A stretch of 64,000 bases of DNA from Mojavia pulchra JT2-VF2 (lineage in GTDB: Bacteria; Cyanobacteriota; Cyanobacteriia; Cyanobacteriales; Nostocaceae), in assembly GCA_019359325.1 (NCBI GenBank), contig JAHHHN010000002.1:1-64000 (forward strand), given 5' to 3'. Of the stretch, positions 44,508 to 53,730 are shown piece after piece (position 1 is the first letter of the stretch; each line of letters opens with the position of its first letter). Below the pieces are notes generated by a model, which saw nothing but the letters and a program-made list of their open reading frames with translations, ran no database searches and had not been told where the DNA came from. Position numbers and translations under genes: made by a program.

Positions 44508-46220
44508 ATGTCAACAACCAAACCCCGTGACGTTCAAATACTCCCCATAGCTACGGATACAACAGTACTGCGATCGCGCAGTTGGTCAAGGTTGAGGTTT
44601 GAAATTGAATATGCTTTGGCCAAGGGTACAACTGCTAATTCTTATGTGATTCAAGGAGATAAACTCGCCCTGATTGACCCGCCAGGGGAAACATTTACGC
44701 AAATCTACCTTGATGCATTGCAGCAAAGATTTGATGTCAAAGCCATCGATTACGTAATTTTGGGTCATGTCAATCCCAACCGCGCCGCTACTTTAAAAGC
44801 TTTGTTGGAAGTTGCACCGCAGATTACCTTTGTATGTTCTAATCCAGGGGCGATCAATTTACGCGGGGCGCTAGAAAACCCAGATTTACCAATCATCGTC
44901 ATGCGGGGGGAAGAAACCCTTGATTTAGGCAAGGGTCATGATTTGCAATTCATTCCCACCCCTAACCCTCGCTATGCCGATTTACTCTGCACCTATGACC
45001 CCCAAACAGAAATTCTCTACTCAGATAAGTTTTTTGGGGCGCATATTTGTGGCGATCAGGTCTTTGATGAAGGCTGGGAGATCATTAACGAAGACCGACG
45101 CTATTATTTTGATTGTTTGATGGCTCCCCATGCCCGTCAAGTAGAAACAGCTTTAGATAAACTTGCCGATTTGCCCGTGAGATTGTACGCCACCGGACAC
45201 GGGCCTTTGGTGCGTTATGCCCTCATTGAACTGACCAAAGCGTATCGGGAATGGAGTCAACAGCAGACATCTGCCGATTTAAAAGTAGCATTAATTTATG
45301 CTTCAGCTTATGGGAATACAGCAACTTTAGCCCAAGCGATCGCTCGTGGTATCACCAAAGGTGGTGTCGCTGTAGAATCAATTAATTGCGAATTTACCGA
45401 TCCAGAAGATATCCGGGCTGCTGTAGAAAAATCTGCTGGCTTTGTCATCGGTTCCCCGACTCTTGGTGGTCATGCACCCACACCCGTACAAACAGCCTTG
45501 GGAATTGTGTTATCCACTGCTACAAACAATCAACTCGCAGGTGTATTTGGTTCCTTTGGCTGGAGTGGTGAAGCAGTAGATTTAATTGAAAGCAAACTCA
45601 AAGACGCTGGTTATCGATTTGGGTTTGACAGCATCCGCGTAAAATTCAAACCTAACGATGTTACCCTACAACTGTGCGAAGAAGCCGGAACCGACTTTGC
45701 CCAAGCATTGAAGAAAGCTAAAAAAGTGCGATCGCAGAGTGTTCCCGCCACAACTGTAGAACAAGCTGTAGGAAGGATTGTAGGTTCTCTATGCGTTGTC
45801 ACAGCCAAGCAAGGGGAAATATCCAGTGCTATGTTAGCCTCTTGGGTTTCTCAAGCCAGCTTTAATCCTCCTGGTTTAACAATAGCCGTTGCCAAAGACC
45901 GTGCTGTAGAAACTTTGACGCATACAGGAAATAAATTTGTCCTTAATATCCTCAAAGAAGGAAATCACTTAGGTTTGATGAAGCACTTCCTCAAACCCTT
46001 CAGCCCAGCCCAAGACCGATTTGCTGATGTCGCTACTCAAGAAGCCGACAACGGTTCTCCTATTCTTAATGATGCCTTGGCATACTTGGAGTGTTCTGTA
46101 CAAAATCGGCTGGAATCTGGCGATCACTGGCTTGTTTATGCAACTGTCGAGAATGGCAAAGTGTTAAATCAAGATGGTGTCACAGCCGTGCATCATCGCA
46201 AGTCAGGAACTCACTATTAA
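44508..46220 (+). CDS. flv1: Flavodiiron protein, Flv1-type, with altered metal ligands
   Basis: A 570-residue protein from ATG 44508, chosen over the 44451 ATG because the extra residues are repeat-derived. It has the same three-domain order as Flv3, but the usual metal-ligand motif is replaced: where Flv3 has SHTEPDHSG, this protein has GHVNPNRAA, so the diiron site is not canonical. That loss is normal for the Flv1 side. It follows the Flv3 gene by 185 bp, mostly repeat. After the stop a 21-bp tandem repeat begins. Confidence 0.9.
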   Translation: MSTTKPRDVQILPIATDTTVLRSRSWSRLRFEIEYALAKGTTANSYVIQGDKLALIDPPGETFTQIYLDALQQRFDVKAIDYVILGHVNPNRAATLKALLEVAPQITFVCSNPGAINLRGALENPDLPIIVMRGEETLDLGKGHDLQFIPTPNPRYADLLCTYDPQTEILYSDKFFGAHICGDQVFDEGWEIINEDRRYYFDCLMAPHARQVETALDKLADLPVRLYATGHGPLVRYALIELTKAYREWSQQQTSADLKVALIYASAYGNTATLAQAIARGITKGGVAVESINCEFTDPEDIRAAVEKSAGFVIGSPTLGGHAPTPVQTALGIVLSTATNNQLAGVFGSFGWSGEAVDLIESKLKDAGYRFGFDSIRVKFKPNDVTLQLCEEAGTDFAQALKKAKKVRSQSVPATTVEQAVGRIVGSLCVVTAKQGEISSAMLASWVSQASFNPPGLTIAVAKDRAVETLTHTGNKFVLNILKEGNHLGLMKHFLKPFSPAQDRFADVATQEADNGSPILNDALAYLECSVQNRLESGDHWLVYATVENGKVLNQDGVTAVHHRKSGTHY

Positions 46221-46266
46221 TCAGCTTACAATCTCGGCGTTCCGAGTTCAGAGCTAGTCGTTCCCT

Positions 46267-46490
46267 GTTCCGAACTCGAAGTTCCGTGTTCCGAACTCGG
46301 AGTTTCGTGTTCCGAACTCGGAGTTTCGTGTTCCGAACTCGAAGTTTCATGTTCCGAACTCGGAGTTTCGTGTTCCAAGCTCAAAGTTTCATGTTCCGAA
46401 ATCGGAGTTTCGTGTTCCAAGCTCGGAGTTTCGTGTTCCAAGCTCAAAGTTTCATGTTCCGAAATCGGAGTTTCGTGTTCCAAGCTCAAA
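46267..46490. repeat. 21-bp tandem repeat, ten full copies plus a part copy
   Basis: Units start GTTCCGAACTCGG or GTTCCAAGCTCAA and end GTTTCGT or GTTTCAT, exactly every 21 bp from 46267 to 46476, with a partial at 46477-46490. One degenerate copy precedes at 46239. Three-unit order (CAAGCTC, GAAATC, CAAGCTC...) repeats at 46372 and 46435, a 63-bp higher-order duplication. The minus strand is open for 87 codons as SEHETPS-type heptads. No ribosome site or family match was seen. Confidence 0.88.
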
Positions 46491-46504
46491 AAATGAGATT
46501 GTGA

Positions 46505-47009
46505 GAGCGATCGCTGTGATCTCGGACTGACTTAATTGGGCAGATATTGCTGGAGTTTGGGTTCAGCCATAAGATAAATGATGCTGCACAGGATGCTACT
46601 TCTAGCTTATCTCTATGAGTAAAGTTTGAAACGATGTTTCTGGGGATGCTTCAAGACATCTATCCAATGTTGGCATTGAGAGATTGGAGCGATCGCTTTT
46701 CGTACAACCTCTAGAGATAGTTCATACTATGTTGCGATCAGACAGATTCGGATTTCCTCCCCTCTGCTCCCCGAAGTTTGCTTGGAGGGAAACCCTCCTG
46801 GCAACTTCTCTTCCTGCTCCTCTGCTGCCCTAATTTACTATCTTTGAATGCAACTCGGTATCAAATTCCAGCGCTACTTTCTGGAGTGCGTTGCTGAATC
46901 AGAGTATGAAATTCCAAAATTGTATTTCTTCAACTCTTACTCTTTGCGCCTTTGCGCCTTCTGGAGAAACGGTTCTTTTTGGTCTGGAATTGCAGGTATG
47001 AATATTTTC
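46505..47009. other. Gene-free stretch downstream of the tandem repeat
   Basis: Contains HIP1 octamers, a C-rich repeat block near 46755-46830 and a 61-codon plus frame (46848-47033) that begins inside a relic of the element at 47010. No gene is supported. Confidence 0.45.
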
Positions 47010-47116
47010 ATACCAAGTTGCAATCAAAAGTAGCAACTGTCATTGCGAGCGAAACAAAGTGGAGCGAAGCAATCTCCGTTAACGAAAGATTACTACAACA
47101 GAACGCAACTTGGTAT
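47010..47116. mobile_element. MITE-like element with 12-bp perfect terminal inverted repeats
   Basis: ATACCAAGTTGC at 47010-47021 pairs with GCAACTTGGTAT at 47105-47116. The inside repeats the CATTGCGA...GAAGCAATC theme of the 15.07 kb element. A second copy of one end (GCAACTCGGTATCAAA) lies at about 46849-46864. No coding capacity. Confidence 0.65.
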
Positions 47117-47143
47117 CAATAACCAAACCGAGTTTGTTCCATC

Positions 47144-47171
47144 AAAAAAGCTCAAGCAACAATGCTTGAGC
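47144..47171 (-). terminator. Rho-independent terminator for the RNA-binding protein gene
   Basis: On the minus strand, GCTCAAGCA-TTGT-TGCTTGAGC is followed directly by six Ts. A 9-bp perfect stem with a four-base loop, 78 bases beyond the stop codon. Confidence 0.88.
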
Positions 47172-47248
47172 CTCTACAATATTGAATTAAGTTGATGGGA
47201 CTGATGGGATAATAAACAGCCCCTACCTTCTTACGCTAACAAAGTAGC

Positions 47249-47560
47249 TTAGTAGCGATTGCGGTTGCCGCCACCGTAGCCACCACGATTACCACCGCCA
47301 AAGGAACCTCCCCTATCTTCTTTGGGTTTAGCCTTATTGACTTTAAGGTCACGGCCCATCCACTCAGCACCATCAAGAGCTTCAATGGCAGCTGTTTCTT
47401 CAGCTTCTGAACTCATTTCCACAAAAGCAAACCCGCGCAGACGACCTGTCTCACGGTCAGTAGGTAGCTGAACACGTTTTACAGAACCATATTCTGCAAA
47501 AACAGCGCTCAAGGCATCTTGTGTAACTTCGTAAGAAAGGTTACCTACGTAAACTGACAT
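47249..47560 (-). CDS. RRM RNA-binding protein (Rbp family)
   Basis: A 103-residue protein with one RNA recognition motif (about 1-80: RNP2 VYVGNLS, RNP1 RGFAFVEM) and a glycine-rich tail (GGSFGGGNRGGYGGGNRNRY). Cyanobacterial Rbp proteins with this layout are often induced by cold. Which Rbp it is cannot be said. The 5' leader region 47561-47876 is long enough for cold regulation, but no specific element was identified. Confidence 0.92.
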   Translation of the reverse strand: MSVYVGNLSYEVTQDALSAVFAEYGSVKRVQLPTDRETGRLRGFAFVEMSSEAEETAAIEALDGAEWMGRDLKVNKAKPKEDRGGSFGGGNRGGYGGGNRNRY

Positions 47561-47876
47561 AGAATGTCTCCAAAACCATAAGAGTGTAGAGATTTAGATT
47601 TCGGAGAGAGTCTGAAAATACCAAAAGGAAAAAGCCTGTCAATACTAACAAAAAACACTATCACCGAATTAATTCTCACTTTCTATTATGGCATACCAAT
47701 TAGCTATGTAGGGAGGAATTGGTAAAGCTGTTATAAAAAGTCATCTTAGCCATTAACAGCTAAGTGCAGCTATGTCTTTAGTAGAACGAATGAAATGGGC
47801 ATTGGGCATTGGGGTATTTATTTATATAGATATTGGGATGGGTGGGTAAACTAATAGCTGTAACCCACCTCACAAA
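47561..47876. promoter_or_regulatory. Upstream region of the RRM protein gene
   Basis: 316 bp between the RRM gene and the CpcS-type gene, both minus strand. It likely holds the rbp promoter and leader. It contains GGGCATTGGGCATTGG-like heptamers near 47798 and no other gene. Confidence 0.4.
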
Positions 47877-48416
47877 TTAATCTAATCTCTTTTCTAAATA
47901 CTGACCGATCATCAATTGCTCACCAGCACGAGAGATAATAGTTTGGCGAGTACGGTATTTACTACCTACTAGCTTTAACTCTTCTTCAAACACTGAGTCA
48001 TTATACTCAGTTCGCAAACACAGTGTTTTGGGATTGGGAAAATAATATTGGGCGGTGACTGGTTTGGATGTGGCAAAACCGCGATCGCGATACAAAGTGC
48101 TTCCTAAAGCGCCAAATAAAGTTGAACCTTTAGATTCTTTCCTTCCTGTAACTGAATCTGTACTCTCCCAGATAACTTCAGCACCGCATATCAAACTCAT
48201 TGAATCTGGTAACCCGTGCAATTGAGCAAGCTTTTGCAATTCACCACATCCTTGTTCTAAAAACCGGATGCTGATTATACTCACCATTTCTTTGGTAGCT
48301 CCCGACGGCAAGGTGTAGTAGCGGCGTTCTGATCGCCACTTGCCCACTGATTCAGTGAAAAATTCTGCTATTTGGGATTCATCAGTAGTTTGTGCAAGTT
48401 GTAATGGTGATGTCAC
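47877..48416 (-). CDS. Phycobiliprotein lyase, CpcS/CpeS family
   Basis: Attaches bilin to cysteine-84 type sites of phycobiliproteins. The 179-residue protein fits the CpcS/CpeS lipocalin-like fold: FFTESVGKWRSERRYYTLPSG near the start and FLSGS-like SKGSTLFGALGSTLYRDRGFATSKPVTAQYYFPN in the middle, ending SKYRTRQTIISRAGEQLMIGQYLEKRL. Whether it is CpcS, CpcU or a CpeS cannot be decided here. It stands upstream of the RNA-binding protein gene with a promoter-sized gap. Confidence 0.8.
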   Translation of the reverse strand: MTSPLQLAQTTDESQIAEFFTESVGKWRSERRYYTLPSGATKEMVSIISIRFLEQGCGELQKLAQLHGLPDSMSLICGAEVIWESTDSVTGRKESKGSTLFGALGSTLYRDRGFATSKPVTAQYYFPNPKTLCLRTEYNDSVFEEELKLVGSKYRTRQTIISRAGEQLMIGQYLEKRLD

Positions 48417-48865
48417 TAAATGCCTTCCTCACGCAAAGTTAATATATAGTTGAGCTTTGAGATGACTACATTATGACCGTCTCAAATGCCAGTTTTTTTT
48501 ACTTTTCTTAATTTAAACTAGATGTTAGAGGAATTACTGATAGTTTAACTACAATGTTAAAAATCCCAATTCAGATTAGCTTCTAGCCTAAAGCAGAAGC
48601 TAAAGATGAAAAATCTGGCTTTTTACTTGTTACCAGTGTTATACCTTGGGGAAGAGCTTAGAAAAGCTAAAAATACGTATACTAAGTTTATATTTACATT
48701 GAGAATTATTCTGCTTTTCTTATTAAAGAACAACAGTTTTTCTACAAAAAAATTTTTGAGAGACAACTTATGCTTTATTCTTCTTTTTCCTTGTCCACCT
48801 TTATCAAAAAAAGTCGGTAGTAAACGGCTGTTCTAGCCCAAAGCCGCCCTATCAGGAGCAAAATA
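48417..48865. promoter_or_regulatory. Divergent region upstream of the RND efflux operon
   Basis: 449 bp. A 76-codon plus frame (48606-48836) is AT-rich without motif and is not accepted. AGGAGC at 48854 is the ribosome site of the next gene. Confidence 0.45.
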
Positions 48866-50329
48866 ATGATTTTGGATAGAAACAAGCCGCACAAGCTATT
48901 GCAGAAGCAAGATTACCTAGTCGGAACTCAGAGAATTAACTCCCAGTTAAATTACACAGTTTACAAAGAGAATAAAGAGAAGTATCCCCGTGGCGTTGGC
49001 TGGCGGTCTCCTTTATTTATTGCTTGTGTCTTGGGTATTGGACTCATGACAGCAAGTTGTGGCTCATCTCCAAAAGAATCAGCCGGGGCGCAATCTCAAG
49101 GCCCCAATGCTGCTCAAAAAAGAGGTGGTGCAACACCTGTAGATGTAGCGATCGCTCGCACTGGGTTACTGCAAAAGCAACCAGAATATACAGGGACTAC
49201 CATCCCATTCCGAACTGTATCACTGCGATCGCAAGTTGAAGGGCGATTGTTAGGATTGAACGTAGATGTGGGAGATAGAGTTAAGCAAGCGCAGATTATT
49301 GGGCAGTTAGATGACGCCCTACTGTTAACAGACTTAAAGCAAGCAGAAGCAGAATTAGCAGCCCTAAAATCAGAAGTAGCAAGGGCACAAACTCAGGTAA
49401 GCAATGCTCGTGCCGAAGTCGAAAGGGCGCGCCTACAAGTGGTGCAAGCACAAGCAGACTCACAACGGCAACAGAGACTATTTCAACAAGGAGCGATCGC
49501 CGAACAAGCCGCCGAACAAGCACGTACTCAGGCGCAAACAGCAGCCCAAGCGCTACGGGCAGCTAATGAGCAAGTACGTACAGAACAGCAAGCCGTCGCC
49601 GCAGCCCAAGGTAGAGTAGTTGCCCAACAAGCAGTAGTTGCCCAAACCAAAGAACGCAGATCCTACGCACGGTTAACATCTCCCATCGCTGGCGTAGTAA
49701 CAGAAAAAGTCACAGAACCAGGAAATTTGATCCAAGCAGGTGGTGAAGTCTTGCAAATAGGTGACTTTAGCCGTGTAAAAGTTGTCGTGCAAGTTTCCGA
49801 ATTAGAACTAGCACAAATTCGAGTTGGACAGTCTGTGCAAGTCCGCTTAGATGCCTACCCTAATCAAGTATTAAAGGGGAGAGTAACACGTATTTCCCCA
49901 GCGGCTGATGCAACAGCTCGCTTGATTCCAGTAGAAGTAGAAATTCCTAACATTAACGGTAATATCGGTAGCGGACTGTTGGCAAGAGTCAACTTTGAAA
50001 CTCAGGGAACACAGCGAGTATTAGTACCGCAAACTGCTATTCAGCAGCAAGCAACTAACAAAGCGGCTTCCTCGTCTGGAGAAGCTCAAAAACAGCCAGC
50101 TAATCAAAATGGAACTTTATTCGTAGTTACAGAAGTAGAAGGTAAAACAAAAGCCACAGCCCGTTCTGTAGCTTTAGGAAAAAGAGGTGATGGCAAAGTC
50201 GAAATTTTATCTGGGTTACAACCCGGAGAACGCTATGTGGTTCGCAGTGGTAGACCTTTAAAAGATGGGGCAGCTGTCAGTCTTTCGATTCTGTCAGAAA
50301 AAGCAGAGTCGACCCCTGCAAGAAATTAA
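48866..50329 (+). CDS. RND efflux periplasmic adaptor (membrane fusion protein)
   Basis: A 487-residue HlyD/AcrA-type adaptor. About 45 polar residues precede a hydrophobic segment that ends in lipobox TASC, so it is a lipoprotein with an unusually long N-terminal extension. Then come the biotinyl-lipoyl half (GTTIPFRTVSLRSQVEGRL), a long coiled coil (about 155-250, rich in Ala/Gln repeats) and a beta-barrel domain. A strong AGGAG supports the ATG. It pairs with the pump gene that starts 28 bp downstream. Confidence 0.93.
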   Translation: MILDRNKPHKLLQKQDYLVGTQRINSQLNYTVYKENKEKYPRGVGWRSPLFIACVLGIGLMTASCGSSPKESAGAQSQGPNAAQKRGGATPVDVAIARTGLLQKQPEYTGTTIPFRTVSLRSQVEGRLLGLNVDVGDRVKQAQIIGQLDDALLLTDLKQAEAELAALKSEVARAQTQVSNARAEVERARLQVVQAQADSQRQQRLFQQGAIAEQAAEQARTQAQTAAQALRAANEQVRTEQQAVAAAQGRVVAQQAVVAQTKERRSYARLTSPIAGVVTEKVTEPGNLIQAGGEVLQIGDFSRVKVVVQVSELELAQIRVGQSVQVRLDAYPNQVLKGRVTRISPAADATARLIPVEVEIPNINGNIGSGLLARVNFETQGTQRVLVPQTAIQQQATNKAASSSGEAQKQPANQNGTLFVVTEVEGKTKATARSVALGKRGDGKVEILSGLQPGERYVVRSGRPLKDGAAVSLSILSEKAESTPARN

Positions 50330-50357
50330 GTAATTTAAAAAATTTTAACTTAGAAAA

Positions 50358-53300
50358 ATGCAGCAGGTAACTAAGAGCAGCGGATTTAGTATCAGTACTA
50401 TCTCTATCCGCCAACACATTGGCACACTCATGCTGACTTTGGCGGTAATAGTACTAGGTGTATTTTTTATATTAAAGTTACCCGTAGATTTGCTACCATC
50501 AATTACTTATCCCCGGATTGGTATTCGCGTACAAGCTCCTGGAGTGTCCCCAGAGGTAGCGGTTGATGAAGTCACTAGACCCTTGGAAGAAGCTTTTTCC
50601 GCCACAGAGGGAGTAGTACAGGTTTTTTCCCAAACTCGTGAGGGACAGATCAGTTTGGATCTGTTCTTTCAGCCAGGGGGAAATATTGACCAAGCATTAA
50701 ATGATGCCACTGCCGCATTTAATAGAGCCAGAAGCACATTACCAGACACTATTGAAGAACCGCGCTTATTCAAAGTTGATCCCTCCCAGTTACCTGTGTA
50801 TGAGATGGCATTAACCTCACCGTCTTTAACAGGCGTTGATTTGCGCGTTTTTGCTGAAGAAGAACTAGCCCGTGAATTAGGTGTTGTGCCTGGGGTCGCA
50901 GGGGTAGACGTATCGGGAGGAGTGCAAGAAGAAGTCAGGGTTAATATTGATTTGGATCGGTTGCAAGCATTAGGTGTAGGTTTAACTGATGTACTAGATG
51001 AGCTGAGAGACCGCAATCAAGATATTTCTGGCGGTCGGATTCTGGGGCAGAATTCTGAGCCATTAACCCGTACTGTCGGGCGTTTTCAAAATGCCAATGA
51101 AATCGGCAATCTTTCTTTTGAAGTCTCTTCTCCCGCTACTACCTCTGCTACCTCTACTTCCCAAACTCCCAACCGCCGCGTCTATTTACGGGACTTTGCT
51201 GAAGTCATTGATGGTTCAGAACAACAACGGGTATATGTTCTACTCAACGGAGAAGAGGCGGTCAAAGTCAGTATTCAAAAGCAGCCCGATGCAAACACCA
51301 TCAACGTTGTCGATGGGGTAAAAAAACGGCTGGAAGAACTCCGCAATTCTAGTGTGATTCCTGAAGGGACAATTATTACACCTACCTTAGATGAATCGCG
51401 GTTTATTCGTAATTCCATCTCAAATGTTACCAGTTCCGGTTTGATTGGTACTGCACTGGCGGCGATCGCAGTTTTACTATTCCTTGGTTCCCTAAGACAA
51501 ACTTTTATCATCGTTATTGCCATCCCTTTAGCAACTATGGCTGCCATCATCTTGATGGGGCTATTTGGCTTATCACTCAACGTTTTTAGTTTGGGTGGTT
51601 TGGCACTAGGTGTAGGGATTGTGGTTGATAACTCTATCGTGATGTTGGAGAACATTGCCGAGGGTGCTGGAATGACACCGGGTAAAGATACAAGAACCCG
51701 CTTGAGTCAAGGTCAACTAATTTCCCAAGCTGAACAAAGTAGCCAAGAAGTAGAATCAGCTCTAGTTGCTTCCACCAGTACCAACTTAGTAGCAGTGTTG
51801 CCGTTTTTGCTTATTGGTGGTTTTATCGCCTTATTGTTCAATGAGTTAATTCTTACTATCACCTTTTCCGTAGCGGCCTCAATCTTGATTGCTGTGACAA
51901 TTGTGCCAATGCTCGCTTCGCGCATGTTAGCATGGCGATTTTCTAGCCGTTTGAGTGAATTTTGGCTACTACGCCAGTTCAATCGCAGTTTTGAAGCTGC
52001 TACCGGAGGATATGGGCGTTTTTTGGCAGGTATATTGCGCTGGCGGCTAATAACAGTAGCGATCGCTATTCTCCTATTCGGCGGTGGCAGTTTGTGGATG
52101 GCTCCGCAAATTCCTCAAGAAATACTGCCCCGCATCAATACCGGACAAGCCAACTTAAATGCCCAGTTTCCTCCCGGTACACCTCTAGAAACAAACCAAA
52201 AAGTCATGACTGCGGTGAATGAAATTATCCGCAACCAACCAGAAACAGAATATGTTTTCACTACAATTGGTGGTGCTCTCTTTGGAAATGCTACCAATGC
52301 TAATCCCCTAAGAGGTACTAGTAATATTACCCTAAAACCGGGTACAGATGTGGAAGCTTATGTAGAACGAGTCACCCAAGAATTTAACAAGCTAAATCTA
52401 GCAGGAATTCGCTTGCGGCTTTCCCCTGGTCAAGTGCGGGGTTTGATTCTTAGCAACTCTCCTGTACGTGGCGCTGATGTTGATTTGATTCTTCAGGGTA
52501 ACGATGCAGATGTTTTACAACAAGCTGGTAGTCAGGTACTATCAGCCCTGGAAGAGCAAGCTACCCTAGCACGGTTCCGTCCTGATGCAGATGAGCGGCA
52601 ACCAGAAATTCAGATTCTTCCAGATTGGGAGAGGGTTTCAGCTTTAGGGTTAACTACCACCGATATTGGAGAAACAATTCAGACCGCACTCGAAGGCAGC
52701 GTACCAACTCAGCTACAACGCGGCAACCGTTTGGTAGATGTTCGGGTGCAGTTAGATGAATCATCGGTGCAAGCAGCTTCTCAATTAGAAAGGTTACCTT
52801 TGTTTGTGGACAATAATCGCCAAGTCCGCTTGAGCGATGTTGCCAAAATTGTTGAAGGTCAAGCTCCTGGAGAAGTTCAGCGAATTAACCAGCGCCAGGT
52901 TTTCTTAATTGCTGGCAATTTGGCTGAGGGAGCCAGCCTCAGTGATGCTTTAGCACAAGTAAACAGGGTAGTCAATAGTATAGATTTGCCTGAAGGAGTT
53001 AGCTTATTGCCTAGTTCGGCAGCTGAATCTAATCAGCAACTACAAGACTCATTAAAGCTGTTAGGGGGATTAGCTGCCTTTTTAGTCTTTGTCGTCATGG
53101 CTGTGCAATACAACTCCCTCATTGACCCGCTGGTAATTATGTTTACCATTCCGCTGGCGTTAGCTGGGGGTATTTTCGGGCTTTACATTACCAAGACAGC
53201 GATTGGTGCAACTGTGATAGTTGGTGCAGTTTTATTGGTGGGTATTGTGGTGAACAATGCCATCATCATGGTAGAACTAGCAAATCAAATTAGGGAACGG

Positions 53301-53597
53301 GAAAAAGTTGACCGGAAAACAGCGATTTTGAAAGCTGCTCCGCAACGTTTACGTCCAGTATTAATGACCACAATTACTACAGTGTTGGGTATGTTTCCCT
53401 TAGCATTGGGAATTGGTGAAGGCTCAGAATTTTTACAACCATTAGGTGTGGTAGTGTTTTCGGGGCTTTCCTTAGCAACACTACTGACACTGTTTATTAT
53501 CCCCTGTTTTTATTCGCTGCTACACGATCTTTTCAGTTGGGGTTGGATGAAGCCGATTTTAATTCAGTTGGAGGCATGGCAGAAAAAGTTTTACTAA
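50358..53597 (+). CDS. RND efflux transporter, AcrB/MdtB-type
   Basis: A 1079-residue inner-membrane pump, with the 12 TM layout of the AcrB family: first TM near residues 25-40, large periplasmic domains, and a second half that repeats the fold. The GGLALGVGIVVDNSIVMLENI helix carries the conserved acidic residues for proton relay. Whether it exports lipophilic drugs, heme or metal ions is unknown. No outer-membrane TolC-like gene is next to it. The ATG is close after the adaptor stop, so the two are co-transcribed. Confidence 0.95.
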   Translation: MQQVTKSSGFSISTISIRQHIGTLMLTLAVIVLGVFFILKLPVDLLPSITYPRIGIRVQAPGVSPEVAVDEVTRPLEEAFSATEGVVQVFSQTREGQISLDLFFQPGGNIDQALNDATAAFNRARSTLPDTIEEPRLFKVDPSQLPVYEMALTSPSLTGVDLRVFAEEELARELGVVPGVAGVDVSGGVQEEVRVNIDLDRLQALGVGLTDVLDELRDRNQDISGGRILGQNSEPLTRTVGRFQNANEIGNLSFEVSSPATTSATSTSQTPNRRVYLRDFAEVIDGSEQQRVYVLLNGEEAVKVSIQKQPDANTINVVDGVKKRLEELRNSSVIPEGTIITPTLDESRFIRNSISNVTSSGLIGTALAAIAVLLFLGSLRQTFIIVIAIPLATMAAIILMGLFGLSLNVFSLGGLALGVGIVVDNSIVMLENIAEGAGMTPGKDTRTRLSQGQLISQAEQSSQEVESALVASTSTNLVAVLPFLLIGGFIALLFNELILTITFSVAASILIAVTIVPMLASRMLAWRFSSRLSEFWLLRQFNRSFEAATGGYGRFLAGILRWRLITVAIAILLFGGGSLWMAPQIPQEILPRINTGQANLNAQFPPGTPLETNQKVMTAVNEIIRNQPETEYVFTTIGGALFGNATNANPLRGTSNITLKPGTDVEAYVERVTQEFNKLNLAGIRLRLSPGQVRGLILSNSPVRGADVDLILQGNDADVLQQAGSQVLSALEEQATLARFRPDADERQPEIQILPDWERVSALGLTTTDIGETIQTALEGSVPTQLQRGNRLVDVRVQLDESSVQAASQLERLPLFVDNNRQVRLSDVAKIVEGQAPGEVQRINQRQVFLIAGNLAEGASLSDALAQVNRVVNSIDLPEGVSLLPSSAAESNQQLQDSLKLLGGLAAFLVFVVMAVQYNSLIDPLVIMFTIPLALAGGIFGLYITKTAIGATVIVGAVLLVGIVVNNAIIMVELANQIREREKVDRKTAILKAAPQRLRPVLMTTITTVLGMFPLALGIGEGSEFLQPLGVVVFSGLSLATLLTLFIIPCFYSLLHDLFSWGWMKPILIQLEAWQKKFY

Positions 53598-53730
53598 GTG
53601 TAATTTACGTCTTCCTGGTTTGTGGCAATCCATACTACCTATGTCAATTCGCATAGGTAGTATTGTTGGATATTTGAAAAAAACTTCTAGTCAATAGTTT
53701 TAACCCAAAATCTCAAATCCACAATTAGTA

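Noticed and set aside
46226-46504. Coding sequences over the 46.3 kb tandem array on both strands
   Set aside because: Open frames are a by-product of the 21-bp period; no ribosome site or known domain.
46848-47033. 61-codon plus frame
   Set aside because: It begins within an element end and covers repeats; no family.
48606-48836. 76-codon plus frame before the RND operon
   Set aside because: AT-driven Leu/Phe/Lys composition, no ribosome site, and no homology recognised.
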